DNA of 64,000 nucleotides from Protonemura montana (lineage: Eukaryota; Arthropoda; Insecta; Plecoptera; Nemouridae): positions 11,995,076 through 12,059,075 of the forward strand of contig OX387604.1 of assembly GCA_947568835.1 (NCBI GenBank), written 5' to 3'. The notes beneath the pieces are model-generated. The model made no database searches and was not told the DNA's origin. It worked only from the letters and a program-made list of their open reading frames with translations. The first letter of the stretch is position 1, and the number at the start of each line of letters is the position of its first letter. A program made the position numbers and the translations under genes. This document shows, one piece after another, positions 51,973 to 64,000 of the stretch.

Positions 51973-53023
51973 AAACAGTTCTGACGGGTTTGGAAGATCA
52001 TTTTGAAACTTTTTTTGGACATCTCCGACAACGTTATGACCGGTCATATTTTATTTTAAAACGTAAGTGAATTAAAAATTCAGTTATTTTCTAGTGTCAG
52101 CTCAGCACGGGTTAGATCGCAAGATTCGTTGTTGTTACGTGTTAGTGTGGATTTAGTTTTTATTAAATTCGCGTCTTAAATCCAACCGCGCCACAACGAA
52201 CCACGTTTTATTGATCCAAATTTAACGTATTTCATGCTAGGGTCTGTAGAATTGTGACTCCTTGTTATATTACTTTATGATAATGACTGCTGTTATTTCT
52301 TAAATCTATCAGTACTATCGGCACGTTGCAATTGATTACGGACGATAATCTCTCAGTGCAGCTCAAAAGCCGAGTCATTGCTTAAAATTCAGTCCAAGGA
52401 GAGAGAATCATACAGAATATAACCTTCAAATGTATGCTTTATGGTATGCTGTGTATGCTGTCAAAGAATTAAGGTAAGACGAAACACTAGATATCTACAT
52501 TATGATCAAATGTGTAGTTGCTTCGATTTAATACGAAAATTGAGCACTTATTCTCTGGACTCGTCAAAAAGTATACCTACTGTCAGTATACCAATGTTGG
52601 TCCTACTTGCTACTCTGAATATTTCCCAACTTGTTATTTCTCACTCCCCCACTTGAGAATGGGAGCTAACCTAAACCTTGATGTGCCAGAAATAAAGCTT
52701 CTAACTCCTGGATATTCCGACTGTTTCCCAGCTAGAACCAAGACTTATTTCCAGACAAGCAGGCGCTTTAGTTGCAGGGTCCTTTATTAATTAGACCAAC
52801 AATTAAACTGAGTCTAGCGTCTGGAAAGTGTTTCCCAAATGTTATGCACATGCTCCACCCTTTCTGTAGCTGTAATAACTGTTCTAGGAATGGTAATAAT
52901 GAAAGAGCCTAGGTTGTGCATGGGAAAATAATCAATTTGGTCGGTTTTCATCGACCATTAACAAATTTCATTTATTTATCTCGATTTCAGGAAACCAGGA
53001 AACTGTATCTTCTCGTTTGGAAG
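51973..53023 (+). CDS. Possible exons of an unrecognised spliced gene
   Basis: Three stretches have both splice borders and matching phases. 51973-52062 codes TVLTGLEDHFETFFGHLRQR and on to FILK, ending at a strong GTAAGT. 52362-52473 codes a region including YNLQMYALWYAVYAVKELR, ending at GTAAGA. 52991-53023 is a 33-nt exon, KPGNCIFSFG, after a TTTATCTCGATTTCAG acceptor. Each is open only in the stated frame. I do not recognise the protein and no start is visible, so this may be coincidence. Confidence 0.25.
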
Positions 53024-56000
53024 GTATGTACAAAAATGTGCGCTGATTTGCTACAGTGTACCGACATAAGAATAATCAGATTTGCTGTAACCATTTTGCG
53101 TTGCAACTGCAATGAAAGCTCACTTAATTTAAAAAGATTTCACGTGATATGCATGACATGAGTTCTCATTAAACTGCCACCAAATCTAATTACGATAAAA
53201 CAAATGTCACTTGACTCTTGCCTCACGATGTATCCTCCTAATTTGTGTTTGTTATTCTTAAACATATTCATATATTTCATAGCTCATTTTTACGTTACGT
53301 GCACACTTTACAGCTAATTGGTATTGTTTAGGTATGAGGGCTTAGGGATTACACAATAATTGTTACTTACGCTATCCATTTCCCTACACATTTTGCTAAA
53401 ACTATAATTTGATCAACTAGCATATTTATTTCTTTAGTACGATGATTTGGTGCTTACTTTTTCAAGTTTTATTTAGAGACGCTTTATTTACAAATTAAAA
53501 GATTTTTCATTTATACTCTTCGCATTTCAAACAAGATGTTTGGTTAATCGAAATTAGCAGAACTGAAAAAGAAAGCAAAATGCTATTGGAAACTCGAGGT
53601 CAGCTAACAATCAGGAGAGCTCCGAATGACGTCTTTGATTCAAAATATTGTGTTTTAGCTCAGGAGTTAAAAATAAAGAAATATCTAGGCACGTGAAGAC
53701 CACAAGTCGGGTGCCAATATTTCTGGAATACATTCTGTAGCACGTACCTATGCACCAATAACGGTTTCTCTTAAATATTACATCGCATTGATGAGCACGT
53801 AGAACAAACATCATACTGAATGTTTCGTGTTACTTACTTGATATACTATTTAGTGTCATCGTATCAATATAATCCAATATCACCAGAGCTTAAATGAGGT
53901 AGAATTATCCCATACAAAATAATTTTGAATGCCACAGACAATAATACAATAGCGTATCAGGGCTGGCCAATTAGAAAAGCAAGTAGTTTTCTTCATTCCA
54001 AAAGTGTTCATTCCTGTAAGATTGATTAACTTTTCATATTCTAATTCTATACTAAGCAACTTCAAGAGAAACTAAGAACTGTGACATATTTTTATCAATG
54101 GATTGGTGGTTCAACCAACCAAAGACAGATCAGAGTTTGCTCATCAAAATTATATCATCCCGTGTAAAATAAAATTTTGAATCTCAGAATTAATAGTATG
54201 CTCATTTTTAAATCTGTCGTTTTCCCTCTGTCACTCTAATAATTTCTGTTGCTATTGATTTAAGTTGTTATCTCTTTGCATGACCCCGTTGGATGTTAAA
54301 CAACGATGTACTTCGAATAAGTACACAAAACAATTTAATGCGTTTTGGTTAACAGGACTTGTTCAAAGTTATTAAAAAGGTCGTATACCTGTAGTACATA
54401 CCATGGCGCGTACACAAAAGTGCACGTGGCATTGTGATTTTGTGGACAACTGTCCCTGCATATATTTTATAAGGAAGAGAAACCGTCTGATTCGAGAAAT
54501 TGGTTTTCTAAGCCAGTGTAGAGCTGCGGCTGTGAGAGAAACCCAAATTTGTGCGCTCTGCACTAAAATAGACAAGAGCTGTTGTGGTGCTGGCCAAAAG
54601 TTATTTTTACCTATTTCTCGTTTATTGTCTGCCAAACGCACTCTGAACAGAAAACAGCATAAACATCTTAAAATTGAATTAAAGTGGGAGATATCAGTGA
54701 TTTTGCCCATCGTTCCTAAACGTTTTGGCATCTCTCTTTCAATTTTAGATCCAATCGCCCTGTATATTTTTAAATCATCAATTGCATTTCCATAACCATC
54801 TAAATTACACCAATTCATAGGCAATAGCTAATATGCTACATTTCATTACATTTTTTAATACCATAATCGTGCTCAGTTGTTTTTGTCACTGTGTTTTGTA
54901 AAATGGGTAACACGTTATTCTTTGATGGTAACCCATGGTAGAAAGCTTTAATGAATAAACAAAATATTTTTTAATTTAAGAACACGATTAATTGACGTCT
55001 AGAAATTGTCATGTGAAGAATTATCACGATGTGTTTTCTGAGATATTTTATTGCGTTGTTTGTACCTAATTCGGAGCCAAGCAAATTTCATTTTTGCAGT
55101 TTTCGCAGATGCATATCAGTCATTTGAATAATATTCACGAATATTAGTATTTTATCTTTTCAGTTACAGTTACAGATGATAAGATTCTGTGACAGAATAC
55201 TGTCTCTATGAAGTGATGGACTAAGAAAATTCATTTTTGAACGTTAATTAAGAAAGTAAAATGCATGCCATTGTTTTATTGGGAAAAGAGATTGAGACAA
55301 AGTATGGGCTCGAGTGAATCGATGCATACTGTGTGGAATTGCTAGGAAAAACGCGTTTTATAACGAAGATAAACGAGGTAATAAGATAAGGAACTAGTCA
55401 GATAAATCATTTAACGAGAAAATCTCTCAATTATACAAAAATAAACCGCAAAACATCATTTACACTGAAAACAGTGTTCGATTGACAAATTGTTATGCAA
55501 GAAATACGTGACTTTGCACAAGCAGCACATTGTTAGAGATATTTTTTTTTTCATAAGATATAAGATAGTGTAAAATAATGTTTATTACACCGGATGGTCC
55601 GATTGAAACGGTTATCATCCAGTAAACAGCGAGTTGGGACCATCGTCACTTTCGATCTGCTGTTTGCTTTTCTACCACTTGATTGATTTCTGCAAAATGT
55701 CGCTTCTGATAAACTACAAGTCAACAAAATTTCACTTTCGAATTTCGATTTATGCGATTGAGGTTGTGTTGAGGTGGATGCACATTAGACACATTCAAAG
55801 ATAGAAATTATGGGTGTCAATGTCATGGGCTCGCGAAGTCGTTGGTCTTAGCGCTTGAACATAACATCATGACCTTGTGTGTGCAGGCTTCAGGTGTACG
55901 TAATGTTGCACAATATCACTTAAAAGCAAGATCAATCGCATCTATACACGATAAGTAAGAAATTTTTCATAATCCCTGTCTTTAAAGATATTAAAAGACA

Positions 56001-56031
56001 CGTAAAGTGTTACTTTCTTTCCCAATCCCAG
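53024..56031. other. Unassigned stretch
   Basis: No recognised gene. The only notable part is 54372-54824, open on both strands, listed separately. The rest is AT-rich with no clear repeats. Confidence 0.45.
54372..54824. other. Segment open on both strands
   Basis: The minus frame runs 150 codons (54824-54372) and the plus frame 130 codons (54403-54795, starting MARTQKCTWHCDFVDNC). The plus product is Cys-rich in its first 65 residues. Neither resembles a family I know. Dual openness over 390 bp in AT-rich DNA is unusual and may mark a degraded element or a real exon on one strand. Confidence 0.2.
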
Positions 56032-56263
56032 GGCCACCTTCACCAATCGGCCTATATTTGACTATTTTATATGGTGCTGGATGTGGTCTTTGGAGTTGCG
56101 CGGTGTTCACACTCGTATTTCATTGGTCGAATACGCTTGATGCCATTCCTGTGACGTCAGACCCGTCTAGGAGACTAGGACTAGGTGCTGACCCTGACTC
56201 AACTCCTCATTCTACTTCCTTCGGTAGAACAGACCGGTCACAGTCACCCAACAGCAAACTCAG
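56032..56263 (+). CDS. Possible internal exon with a transmembrane segment
   Basis: Bounded by a good acceptor (TTTCTTTCCCAATCCCAG) and a CAG donor followed by GTACTG. In the open frame it codes PPSPIGLYLTILYGAG and on through a hydrophobic segment to VFTLVFHW, then a polar Ser-rich tail. There is no in-frame ATG. Entry phase 1 fits the exon ending at 52062, exit phase 2 fits the arginine kinase exon at 61049. It also contains TGACGTCA and an ATTGG box, so an alternative reading is a promoter and non-coding exon. Confidence 0.25.
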
Positions 56264-58205
56264 GTACTGACATAAATCGAAAGATTTTATTTTATTGCAA
56301 AAATAACATTACTTGTAAGCTAAACTACTTACGATAGCAGGCCTGATTGATATAGATTTTTTTTTGGTTGTAATCAATCGGCATTTTTTTTACTGATATG
56401 CTTGATGTAATTTAGAAATGAACAGTGTTATGTAGCGACTGGTGAGTTAGCTAGACGTAGAGCATAGCTTTGCGACTGTGAGCTGGGTAAGGTGCATCCG
56501 GCTCGTGACTATTCAACCATGCCTGCCAATGCGAAAAGCAATCAATGTGTCAAGTTACCTACACTGTATTGACTCGCTTTTCTCCCCCGGTATGACCCCT
56601 TCACTTTCGTTGCAAGCGACAATGCGACAAAAAGTCATAACCAGTATTGCACATTTTCTTACTCGAATTCGATTTCTAAGGCGAATTGTTAGCACGTTCC
56701 AACCCACCGAAATTAAAATTACACTGCGGCAGAATCTATGCGGCAAATATCCCCTCTCAAAACTCGTAGATCGCACCGACAATTAAACTATCCTAAAACA
56801 TTCTTAGTATTGAATAATAAACGATGAGTACACACAGATCTGCAGTTCGGCTCTAATTTTCACCTACCTAACGCCTGGATCGCTGATATAATTATATATC
56901 ACATCTGCTTTACAAATCTGCACTAGGGGTTGCTATGAACTTTGTTGAAAATATTTCACCTGGCATTTGAAGTTCAAATGCTCGCCTACCTGTCCTAAAC
57001 ATGTGCAAGGCATTTTCGGCATTCTCCTAGCTTCAGAAGCGAACTCCCTTCTAAGCACCCAGCCTTGAGTCAGACCCTTGCCAGACAATAGAAGCAGACC
57101 AAAGCTTGACACACAGGGAATGCGATCGAATTTGAAGCTCTAGCACGAAAACTCTGTTCTATTTTCGGGTTGTTTTAATATATGATGAAGGTATGCAACT
57201 GACAAGTGGCACGTCAGTTGAATCGGTTATGATGTAATAGTCACATGACTTAAGTAAGCGTACATGATGACGTTCCATTACACCATGGTTTTAACAGAAA
57301 GCTGCCACTAATAGTAAAATAAAATAAGTATGTCAGCTGGGGAAGTAAATCGAACTTTGATTTTGTTAAAATGATATCATATTACAATTCAATATCTCTT
57401 TGGGATCAGGGTCTGACTAAGCAAGTCTGAGAGGGGTTTGAAGTGCATACTAATGGAGTGGGACTGACTCTCAATTTCGTTCAAACCTAATTAGTGCACT
57501 AGTTTTGAGTTACCATTTCAAGTGTACGCTAAAGCAAGATACTGTTATGAAAACAATACAAAAAAATGACATCTTCTCCCTTAAAGCCTGGATGAACACA
57601 TTTCACGTAGAGGAAAATGTAAGGCGCCGGCACGCAATTGAAATTGGCGTATGATAAATCCTTACGACAATCATGTAATTGTAGAGGGTTGAGATAAGCC
57701 CAGGGATTTTATAGCGCTCAAGATTCAGATACTTAATTTAATTCAGAGATTACTTGGAAATTGAAAACTAATATTGTGAAGAGGCTGTCAAGATAACATT
57801 TGAAATGGCATTACATTGTTTCTGATAACATCGAAAAAAGATAACTTTGTGATTATGAATGAAACCTTGCTTGATCTTGATTGGTCGGTCAAAGTGGCCG
57901 TTGTATGAGATGATTGGTTGTTGGTGGCAGTAGACTGCACCCTTCTTTGCCCCGTGGTATCGATCGCGAATATACGTGTTGGGTTGGGGTTATGGGGTGC
58001 AGCACTAGCCGTACATCTCACTACTAGCGTCTGTAGTCTATACCGTAGTTTAGGAGGCTGCGTTTCGTGCATGCTCTAGGCTATGGATCAAAATTCAAGT
58101 GAAAAGCAAGTAAACCAGTAGATTTTTATACTTTTCTACGCACTGGTAGAGAGGAGTTCATTTAGTGACAGCAAGTATTAAGAAATCTATTCGGAAAAAT
58201 CTAAA
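56264..58205. other. Unassigned stretch upstream of the MGGCAS exon
   Basis: No recognised gene. It ends in the probable promoter of the exon at 58206. The plus frame 56478-56786 and minus frame 57788-58072 show no domain. Confidence 0.45.
58127..58160 (+). promoter_or_regulatory. TATA-like box and initiator upstream of the MGGCAS exon
   Basis: TTTTTATAC at about 58123-58131 stands about 30 bases before TTCATTT at 58157, a spacing typical of arthropod TATA and initiator pairs. The ATG follows 46 bases later. Confidence 0.35.
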
Positions 58206-58279
58206 ATGGGAGGTTGTGCATCCAAAGAAAGGAAGGTTGCCGCGAAAGGAGCTGACGAGGGTGGCGACTCGAAACAAAG
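58206..58279 (+). CDS. Candidate alternative first exon with acylation signal, in phase with arginine kinase
   Basis: ATG in a good context (AAAATGG) opens MGGCASKERKVAAKGADEGG and four more residues, then a donor (AAAG then GTATTC) in phase 2. Gly2 with Ser6 fits the N-myristoylation rule and Cys4 fits palmitoylation. The next downstream acceptor of the arginine kinase gene at 61049 also takes phase 2, giving S-S-E-M before [10 protein letters not shown] with no stop. It would place arginine kinase on membranes. It could equally be the first exon of another gene; splicing is inferred only from phase. Confidence 0.4.
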
Positions 58280-61048
58280 GTATTCATTCAGCCTCTACTC
58301 TAAAACAAATTCAGATACCCAAAAATGCTCTTCTCTGGTGTCATATGGAGAATGGCTTTTATTTCTTGTTTTTGTGAATGCATTTGATCAGGTCTCACGA
58401 TCGGCCTATGATTTTACGCCGGTTTATTTTGACAAGAGCATGAATGGTCGTTTTGGTTCTCGTGCATAAATTACAAGTGATTTTAGTTTGCGCAAAAGTG
58501 AATTCTAATGCACAATTAATATTCGTGTCATGTTTTGATAGTACTGTAAATGATTAATGAAACTCGTGTAATTCAGAGCTGGACTCAGTCCCGGGGTAAT
58601 ACACCCACTGGTAGGGGCCCGCGTTGCAAAATGTTACCCATCCAGGCACCAGCCACGATCTCGCTGCCTCAATGACCGCTATTTAGCTAATATTTCTCGA
58701 ATTTTTCAACGTGCTAATGGCTCGTGACATCAGTTATGCACTACTGTTCTTTTTACTCGGCCGTGATGCTCTTTCTCAATCGAGTTATAAGATTACCGGT
58801 ACGTTTTGAAGAAAGAGATTATTTTTTTTTTTATGCCGGCCCCATGACAGTAAATATATTCATACTTTTGGCTTAACATACCTGATTTTCGAGCAAAGAC
58901 TAAAGATCTTTTACATCTGATAAAGATTAATGTGCATCTGGTCATTACAATGATAGTTACTCAGTACACTGAACATGCGATGCACATGCTATTAGCTACA
59001 TTTTGCTCCCTACATAGAACTAAGCACATTTCAATTGGCTTATCCTCGACCAAGCCTAATCTATCATGCCAACAAAATTGCTCACGATAAATCAAAATGA
59101 TTGAACATCATCTCTGAAAATGTCTCTACCTAGAGGTCAATGAATCAAATCGTCTAATGACGAGGGCAGATTTCGGAGAAAACAATTTCGTTGTACATGT
59201 TCGTTCGACATACATTTTCACGTAAGACAATAAGTTCCCCGCTTGATACAGAAACTTCCAAGAAATGAACGAATTACGAAAGTAACAATATTATATACTG
59301 ATTGGTATTGTGCTTCGCTGTCCAGATCGGAATTGGAATGATCGATTTTGGTCTAAATCCGGCTTCATTTATATATGTGTTTTTTTTTCGTTTCTTATTC
59401 TCAAAGTAATATGATACTAAATCCATACACACAATACCATTTATTACCTTTAACCACGTGTTACATGTGATTGTGAAAAGCATTTGACGACTCGCTTTTT
59501 TGGAACCCGTCCAGGATATCAAAGGGGACTGGTTCCTTGGCCAGAATTATTGCCAATAGCCCCCAAAGAATTTATTACGATTGATACAATGTAAAATGAT
59601 TGGTTAAGTGTTCGAAACAGAGTCGGGGATTCTCTTGGTACATTGATATCGCCTAATTTGCACCTGACAGTCATGCTACTGCAATTGTAATAAATGGAGT
59701 GCAACCAGCAGATTTTTCGGTCTGTGTGTGAGTCAATGCGTTTAAAGTCATCGGTACCATCTATTCAAATTTGGCTTCCAAATTGCATTTTGAAGTTAGA
59801 GCCAACTTTAAAATTTGTATTTCAAAGAGCCGGGAAGTTTTAAGTATCGAATTAAAAATGCATTTAGTATTGCATACATGATTTATAATCTATATAAAGA
59901 TGACTCTTTGCAGCACTTCAGATAAGCAAGCTGAGATTATGATAGCTTCATATCTTGTTGCCACATGCACATTTTTTGTGCAAGTCACTCCTACGCTTTT
60001 CAAAGATTTCGAAAACCATCAATTACATAGAAACACGTACAAAATCAAGTAAATCTGATCATCAATCTAAATTATGTAAGACCACATAATTACAGTCTAG
60101 TGAACATACATCTGCATCTACATACATACATTTAGTGAGAGAACATACCACATCAAAACCCTCGGTATTAGCTCTTATAGCTAAACTGGCTTAAAGGGCT
60201 TTCAAATCACACATTCTCTCACTGAATGGACTGTATGAAACTTTAAAAAGTCCCAAGATTAAATCTTGGTTTGTCCAAAGTATCTGTATTGGGTTACGTA
60301 ATTGTTAATACTCTGTACCGTATCCAATATGAATTATATACAGGATTTATCAACACCCAGCTCTCTCGTCTCATAGAGACCCATGGATTATATTTTGAGT
60401 GGTTAGATGGCTATTTAGTTATTTAAAACATTTGGTTTTCCTGAGTTATTCTTTGTCACGGGTATTCTTTTGTTTTCACTCAGAGCTAATTAGATCAGCT
60501 TCTTTGTGATGATAGTAAAATAAGAGTCTTGTTTCTATGTGAAGGTGCCAATTAATTGCAAGCAGGCTTAAAACGGGACGATTTTTATTTCAGGGCTGTG
60601 TAATGGCTTTTTGGGAGGTCGCTTATCCTCGTTTGTCAGGTGTATGTCATCTAATAAAGAGTCATTCTCGAGCCTGCTCACTTTCGTCATGGCTGTCGCA
60701 AAGAAGTAGACCGTAATACTGACGAAATTATCCAAATATATAATAAATCTTAAGAATTTTGAAGTTATAATCTTTTTTTACCCATAATTTGAGTTTGTGC
60801 ACAATACTTTCCAACCCATCGTAGTAGTTTAATCCCTCCTGATTATCTAGCGTAGAACATACGATTAGGTTCTTTTTGCTTGAAGGCTGCAACCATTTTA
60901 TTCCATAGAACCAGTCCATGACTTGCGTCGATCCAAAATAGAAGAGTGAATTAAGAATTGTATCAAATTGATAATGAAAATGCAAACAATATATAATTAT
61001 ATTGAAATGCACTCGTAGACTAATTGTGTGTATTTCATTTGTTTGCAG
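58280..61048 (+). other. Probable intron between the MGGCAS exon and arginine kinase
   Basis: About 2.8 kb with no recognised exon. If the MGGCAS exon does not join arginine kinase, this stretch should instead hold the standard arginine kinase promoter and 5' untranslated exon. Minus frames at 59274-59522 and 59519-59704 are without known domains. Confidence 0.45.
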
Positions 61049-61055
61049 CTCAGAA

Positions 61056-64000
61056 ATGGTTGATGCCGCAGTTTTGGAGAAGCTCGAGGCTGGGTTCAAG
61101 AAGCTTGAAGCCTCTGACAGCAAGTCCCTGCTGAAGAAGTACCTCACCCGTGAGGTATTCGATGCCCTCAAGACCAAGAAGACTCCTTCTTTCGGGTCTA
61201 CCCTGCTCGATGTCATCCAGTCTGGTAAGTCTCGTAAATACTCTGTTACCAGCATCCTAGACTGAAGAGCCACATTTTCACATTCAGTTTTAATTGTACC
61301 TATTAGTACCATCTTGCATTTGGCACCTTTCAATGCACGAGGAACGATTTAGAGTCTTGACTTTGAGTACACGGGCAAACTAACCATATTTTAGCGGCTC
61401 ATTGCTGTTTAATGACGCACATACTGCCAGACATTTACTGAAATAATGTACTTGTAGCTAAGCACTAGACTAATTGTAAACACCAACAATGTTTAGCACC
61501 GTGGAAAGATGTCGTTTGCCACGCTCATTAAGACAGTGCAATTTTTATGCGTGTTACTCAACACCGAAGACAGTCAACATTGTGTGTACTTGTACTATAT
61601 CTACTATACTACTATTACGTGGACTTGGCACCGTGACATACGCTGCATAATGTTAAATCTTGCTCAATTCTCAGGTGCAATAAAAATAAAACAGCAGACC
61701 ATTTAATTAGTCACCTTCAATATACGTATATACAGTGTGTTAGACTCATTAGCGCTTCACACAATTGATGTAACGTCGATACCTATTCGTTTCGTGTCTT
61801 TTTTTGTACAATTGTAATAGCAAATCTGTGTAACGAATCATTTCCCAAACTCGTGTAGTTGTTCGGTACAAGTTCGATAGTTGCATGTTAGGTTCCGTCT
61901 CGTCTCGCCGCGCCGGTGGCGGCTTGGGTGGCGGTCTTTTTGGGGCGCCTATTGATCGACGTTGGTTGACGACAACGCCTATGCTGCTCGCTCCTACCGT
62001 AAAGACCGTCGAGTTAGCCTAGGATTCGATGCCTATGTTTTAGTTCCTTTTATCGTAATAGAAGGAATTGTTAAATTGATTCTACGTCGAGAGATTGGTT
62101 TCTAAAATTTTACTTCATATAATTAATGCCAAGTTAGTGAGCAAAACATAATTTCATTAAAAATATATATAGATTCAAGGAAGTCGGTTTTACTCTTGTA
62201 GATCGATGGGTAATACTTCTTTGCACGACATCGGACTTTTTGTGCCTCAAAGTGGCGCATTAAAAATAAATTTATCGATCAAACATTAACTTGAAATTGG
62301 TCTCTTTAGGGCTTTTACAAAAGATAATGCTGAAAATATGACGCTATATTTCTCGTATACATTTGTCAAGCTGAATTTGTACATATTAATGGCGTCTTAG
62401 CACACTGTGTCTGAGAAAGTGTCCCCACGACGAAGTTTGGCCTAACTGTTTTATTTACACGTAGACTTTAAAGCTTATTTTCACTAGAGTGGAATCCAAC
62501 CTGGACGGTAGTCACCAAGTGCTCTTTACGTACGATCACAAGTAGGAAACCGATGTCCTCGATGGCTTTTACATGGCCTTTAAAACAGTTCGAATTGTAC
62601 TGTGACGAAAACACTTACACTTTTAACAACAACTTCACGTGGTAAAGTAGGTAATCGCGCCTATCAACGGTTCCTGCTCAAAATAACGAAGATAGTGTTT
62701 GTGACACTTTTGACAGAACAGATTAAATTTAAATTACTAACTTGCTACTGGAAATATAATTCAGATAACGTTGGTTGGTATGAATTAATCATGCCATTTC
62801 GAACCAAGTAAAACTGCGCGTTTTTTTTCGTATTTAATTCTCGAAAAAGTTTGAGAATTGAAGTTGTAAAACAAAACGGTATTTGCGACACTAAATGATT
62901 TGGTTACTTGACATGTGACATCCGATTCCTCGAAGGGCGTTTAATTCATGATTACCAGACTGTAACCCGCAGAAAAATACTGTTTCTCTTTGCCACCTCC
63001 CAATCTGCCATGAGCAAAGCCCCTCGGTACTGCCGTCGGCATGATCATGGATGGACCCATGTCCGCGTGACGCTCCATGGAGCGATAGAAAAATAGATAT
63101 GATAATAATATCCTGTGCTAGACGACTCTCATTATAGCCTCCATCCAACAATTCCATGCAGCAGGAAGCCAGCTGCAAGCCAGCAGTGCGGGGCTCAATT
63201 ACGACAAATGTGTCTTCTCTCTATTAGTTCAATTAGTTTTTTATGAGGGCCTAAGAAAATTATTCCGTTCGGCACAAAGTTTCTGATGGAACATTTAGTC
63301 AATGACAAAACGAATGAATTAACTCTGAAACTGCCGCTCTACAACTGTGATTTATTTATTTAAAATTATTGTTTAGCTACAAAAAAAAACACCCTTTTCG
63401 TACTTTCGAACTGGAGAATTCAACGAGTTCAGGCCAAGAAACAGAGTCCAAGATACATGTCTTAGCAGGAGTATCCTCTATAATCGCTAATAACTAAACC
63501 TTTGCATTTTCTGTCCAGGTCTTGAGAACCACGACTCTGGAGTAGGCATCTACGCCCCTGACGCGGAGGCCTACACCACATTTGCTGACCTCTTCGACCC
63601 CATCATCGAGGACTACCATGGTGGATTCAAGAAGACCGACAAGCACCCCCCAAAGAACTGGGGAGATGTCGATACTCTGGCCAACTTGGACCCCACCGTA
63701 AGCAAACACGAGCTCTGACGCGAAAAAGTTGTTTACTTGTAATTTGATTGTTATTATAAAATGCGGAATTAATTATCTTCTACAGGGTGACTACATCATC
63801 TCGACCCGTGTCCGTTGCGGACGCTCCATGGAAGGATACCCGTTCAACCCTTGCTTGACCGAGGCTCAGTACAAGGAGATGGAACAGAAGGTGTCCACCA
63901 CCCTGTCCGGACTCGAGGGTGAACTCAAGGGACAGTTCTACCCCCTGACTGGTATGGGCAAGGAGGTGCAGCAGCAGCTGATCGATGATCACTTCCTTTT
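61056..64000 (+). CDS. Argk: Arginine kinase, N-terminal half, cut by the window end
   Basis: Phosphagen kinase that moves phosphate between ATP and arginine in invertebrate muscle and nerve. Coding exons 61056-61224, 63519-63697 and 63786-64000 onward join in phase to 187 residues of a usual 355 or so. The start [18 protein letters not shown] is the arthropod N-terminus. [12 protein letters not shown] and [16 protein letters not shown] mark the substrate-binding N-domain, [10 protein letters not shown] the first nucleotide-binding arginines, and [16 protein letters not shown] follows. The sequence ends in DDHFLF. An acceptor at 61048 leaves CTCAGAA before the ATG, which is open in frame with an upstream exon. 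Codon use is richer in C and G than surrounding DNA, as expected of a highly expressed gene. Confidence 0.97.
61225..63518 (+). other. Intron 1 of arginine kinase
   Basis: A 2.3-kb intron with GTAAGT and TTTTCTGTCCAG borders. Mostly AT-rich; a compact CpG-rich patch at about 61886-62023 stands out and is listed separately. No recognised exon. Confidence 0.75.
61886..62023 (+). other. CpG-rich patch with a 45-codon open frame in arginine kinase intron 1
   Basis: The patch contains many CG dinucleotides in otherwise AT-rich intron. The frame from ATG at 61886 reads [20 protein letters not shown] and continues to a stop near 62021. No family is recognised. It may be an internal promoter or an unmethylated island, or a small upstream frame of an alternative transcript. 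Confidence 0.25.

Noticed and set aside
60728-61333. Minus-strand frame of 201 codons across arginine kinase exon 1
   Set aside because: Its middle is the exact antisense of the conserved coding exon; codon-biased exons often leave the opposite strand open.

Overview
The window is nuclear DNA from an animal, most likely an arthropod. It is AT-rich, its genes are split by introns with GT-AG borders, and the genes recognised are metazoan: EPG5, a rough-type homeobox gene, epsilon-tubulin, UFM1, a Pod-1/coronin-7 gene and arginine kinase. Arginine kinase and the rough homeodomain point to an arthropod. The epsilon-tubulin gene argues against Drosophila-like insects. I cannot name the species from sequence alone. 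There are no bacterial operons, CRISPR arrays or rRNA genes.

Layout. 1-9607 (minus): the first 23 coding exons of EPG5, an autophagosome-lysosome tether; its C-terminus lies outside the window. 9608-13840: intergenic DNA with a dispersed repeat and long C runs. 13841-20214 (plus): a three-exon rough homeobox gene. 22789-26320 (minus): epsilon-tubulin, arranged head to head with UFM1 (27357-27998, plus). 27999-32049: intergenic, holding a palindromic tRNA-derived composite element with a 13-bp direct repeat at each end. 32050-48886 (minus): a complete 19-exon pod1/coronin-7 gene of about 1,286 codons. Its introns hold two foldback elements with hammerhead-ribozyme-like cores, a copied fragment of one of its own exons and a candidate nested membrane-protein gene. 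48887-58205: mostly unassigned, with several phase-compatible exons of a gene I do not recognise. 58206-64000 (plus): arginine kinase, cut by the window end, with an upstream exon that could give it an N-terminally acylated isoform.

The genes do not form a pathway. They are independent loci: autophagy (EPG5), eye or neural patterning (rough), centrioles (epsilon-tubulin), ER protein modification (UFM1), cytoskeletal cross-linking (pod1) and energy buffering (arginine kinase). Exon borders were placed by hand from splice consensus, reading phase and remembered family similarity; no alignment program or transcript data was used.

Most worth checking: the in-frame MGGCAS exon upstream of arginine kinase, the palindromic tRNA-SINE composite, the foldback family with a paired hammerhead-like core, the nested gene inside pod1, and UFM1 with a split start codon and a long C-terminal tail.
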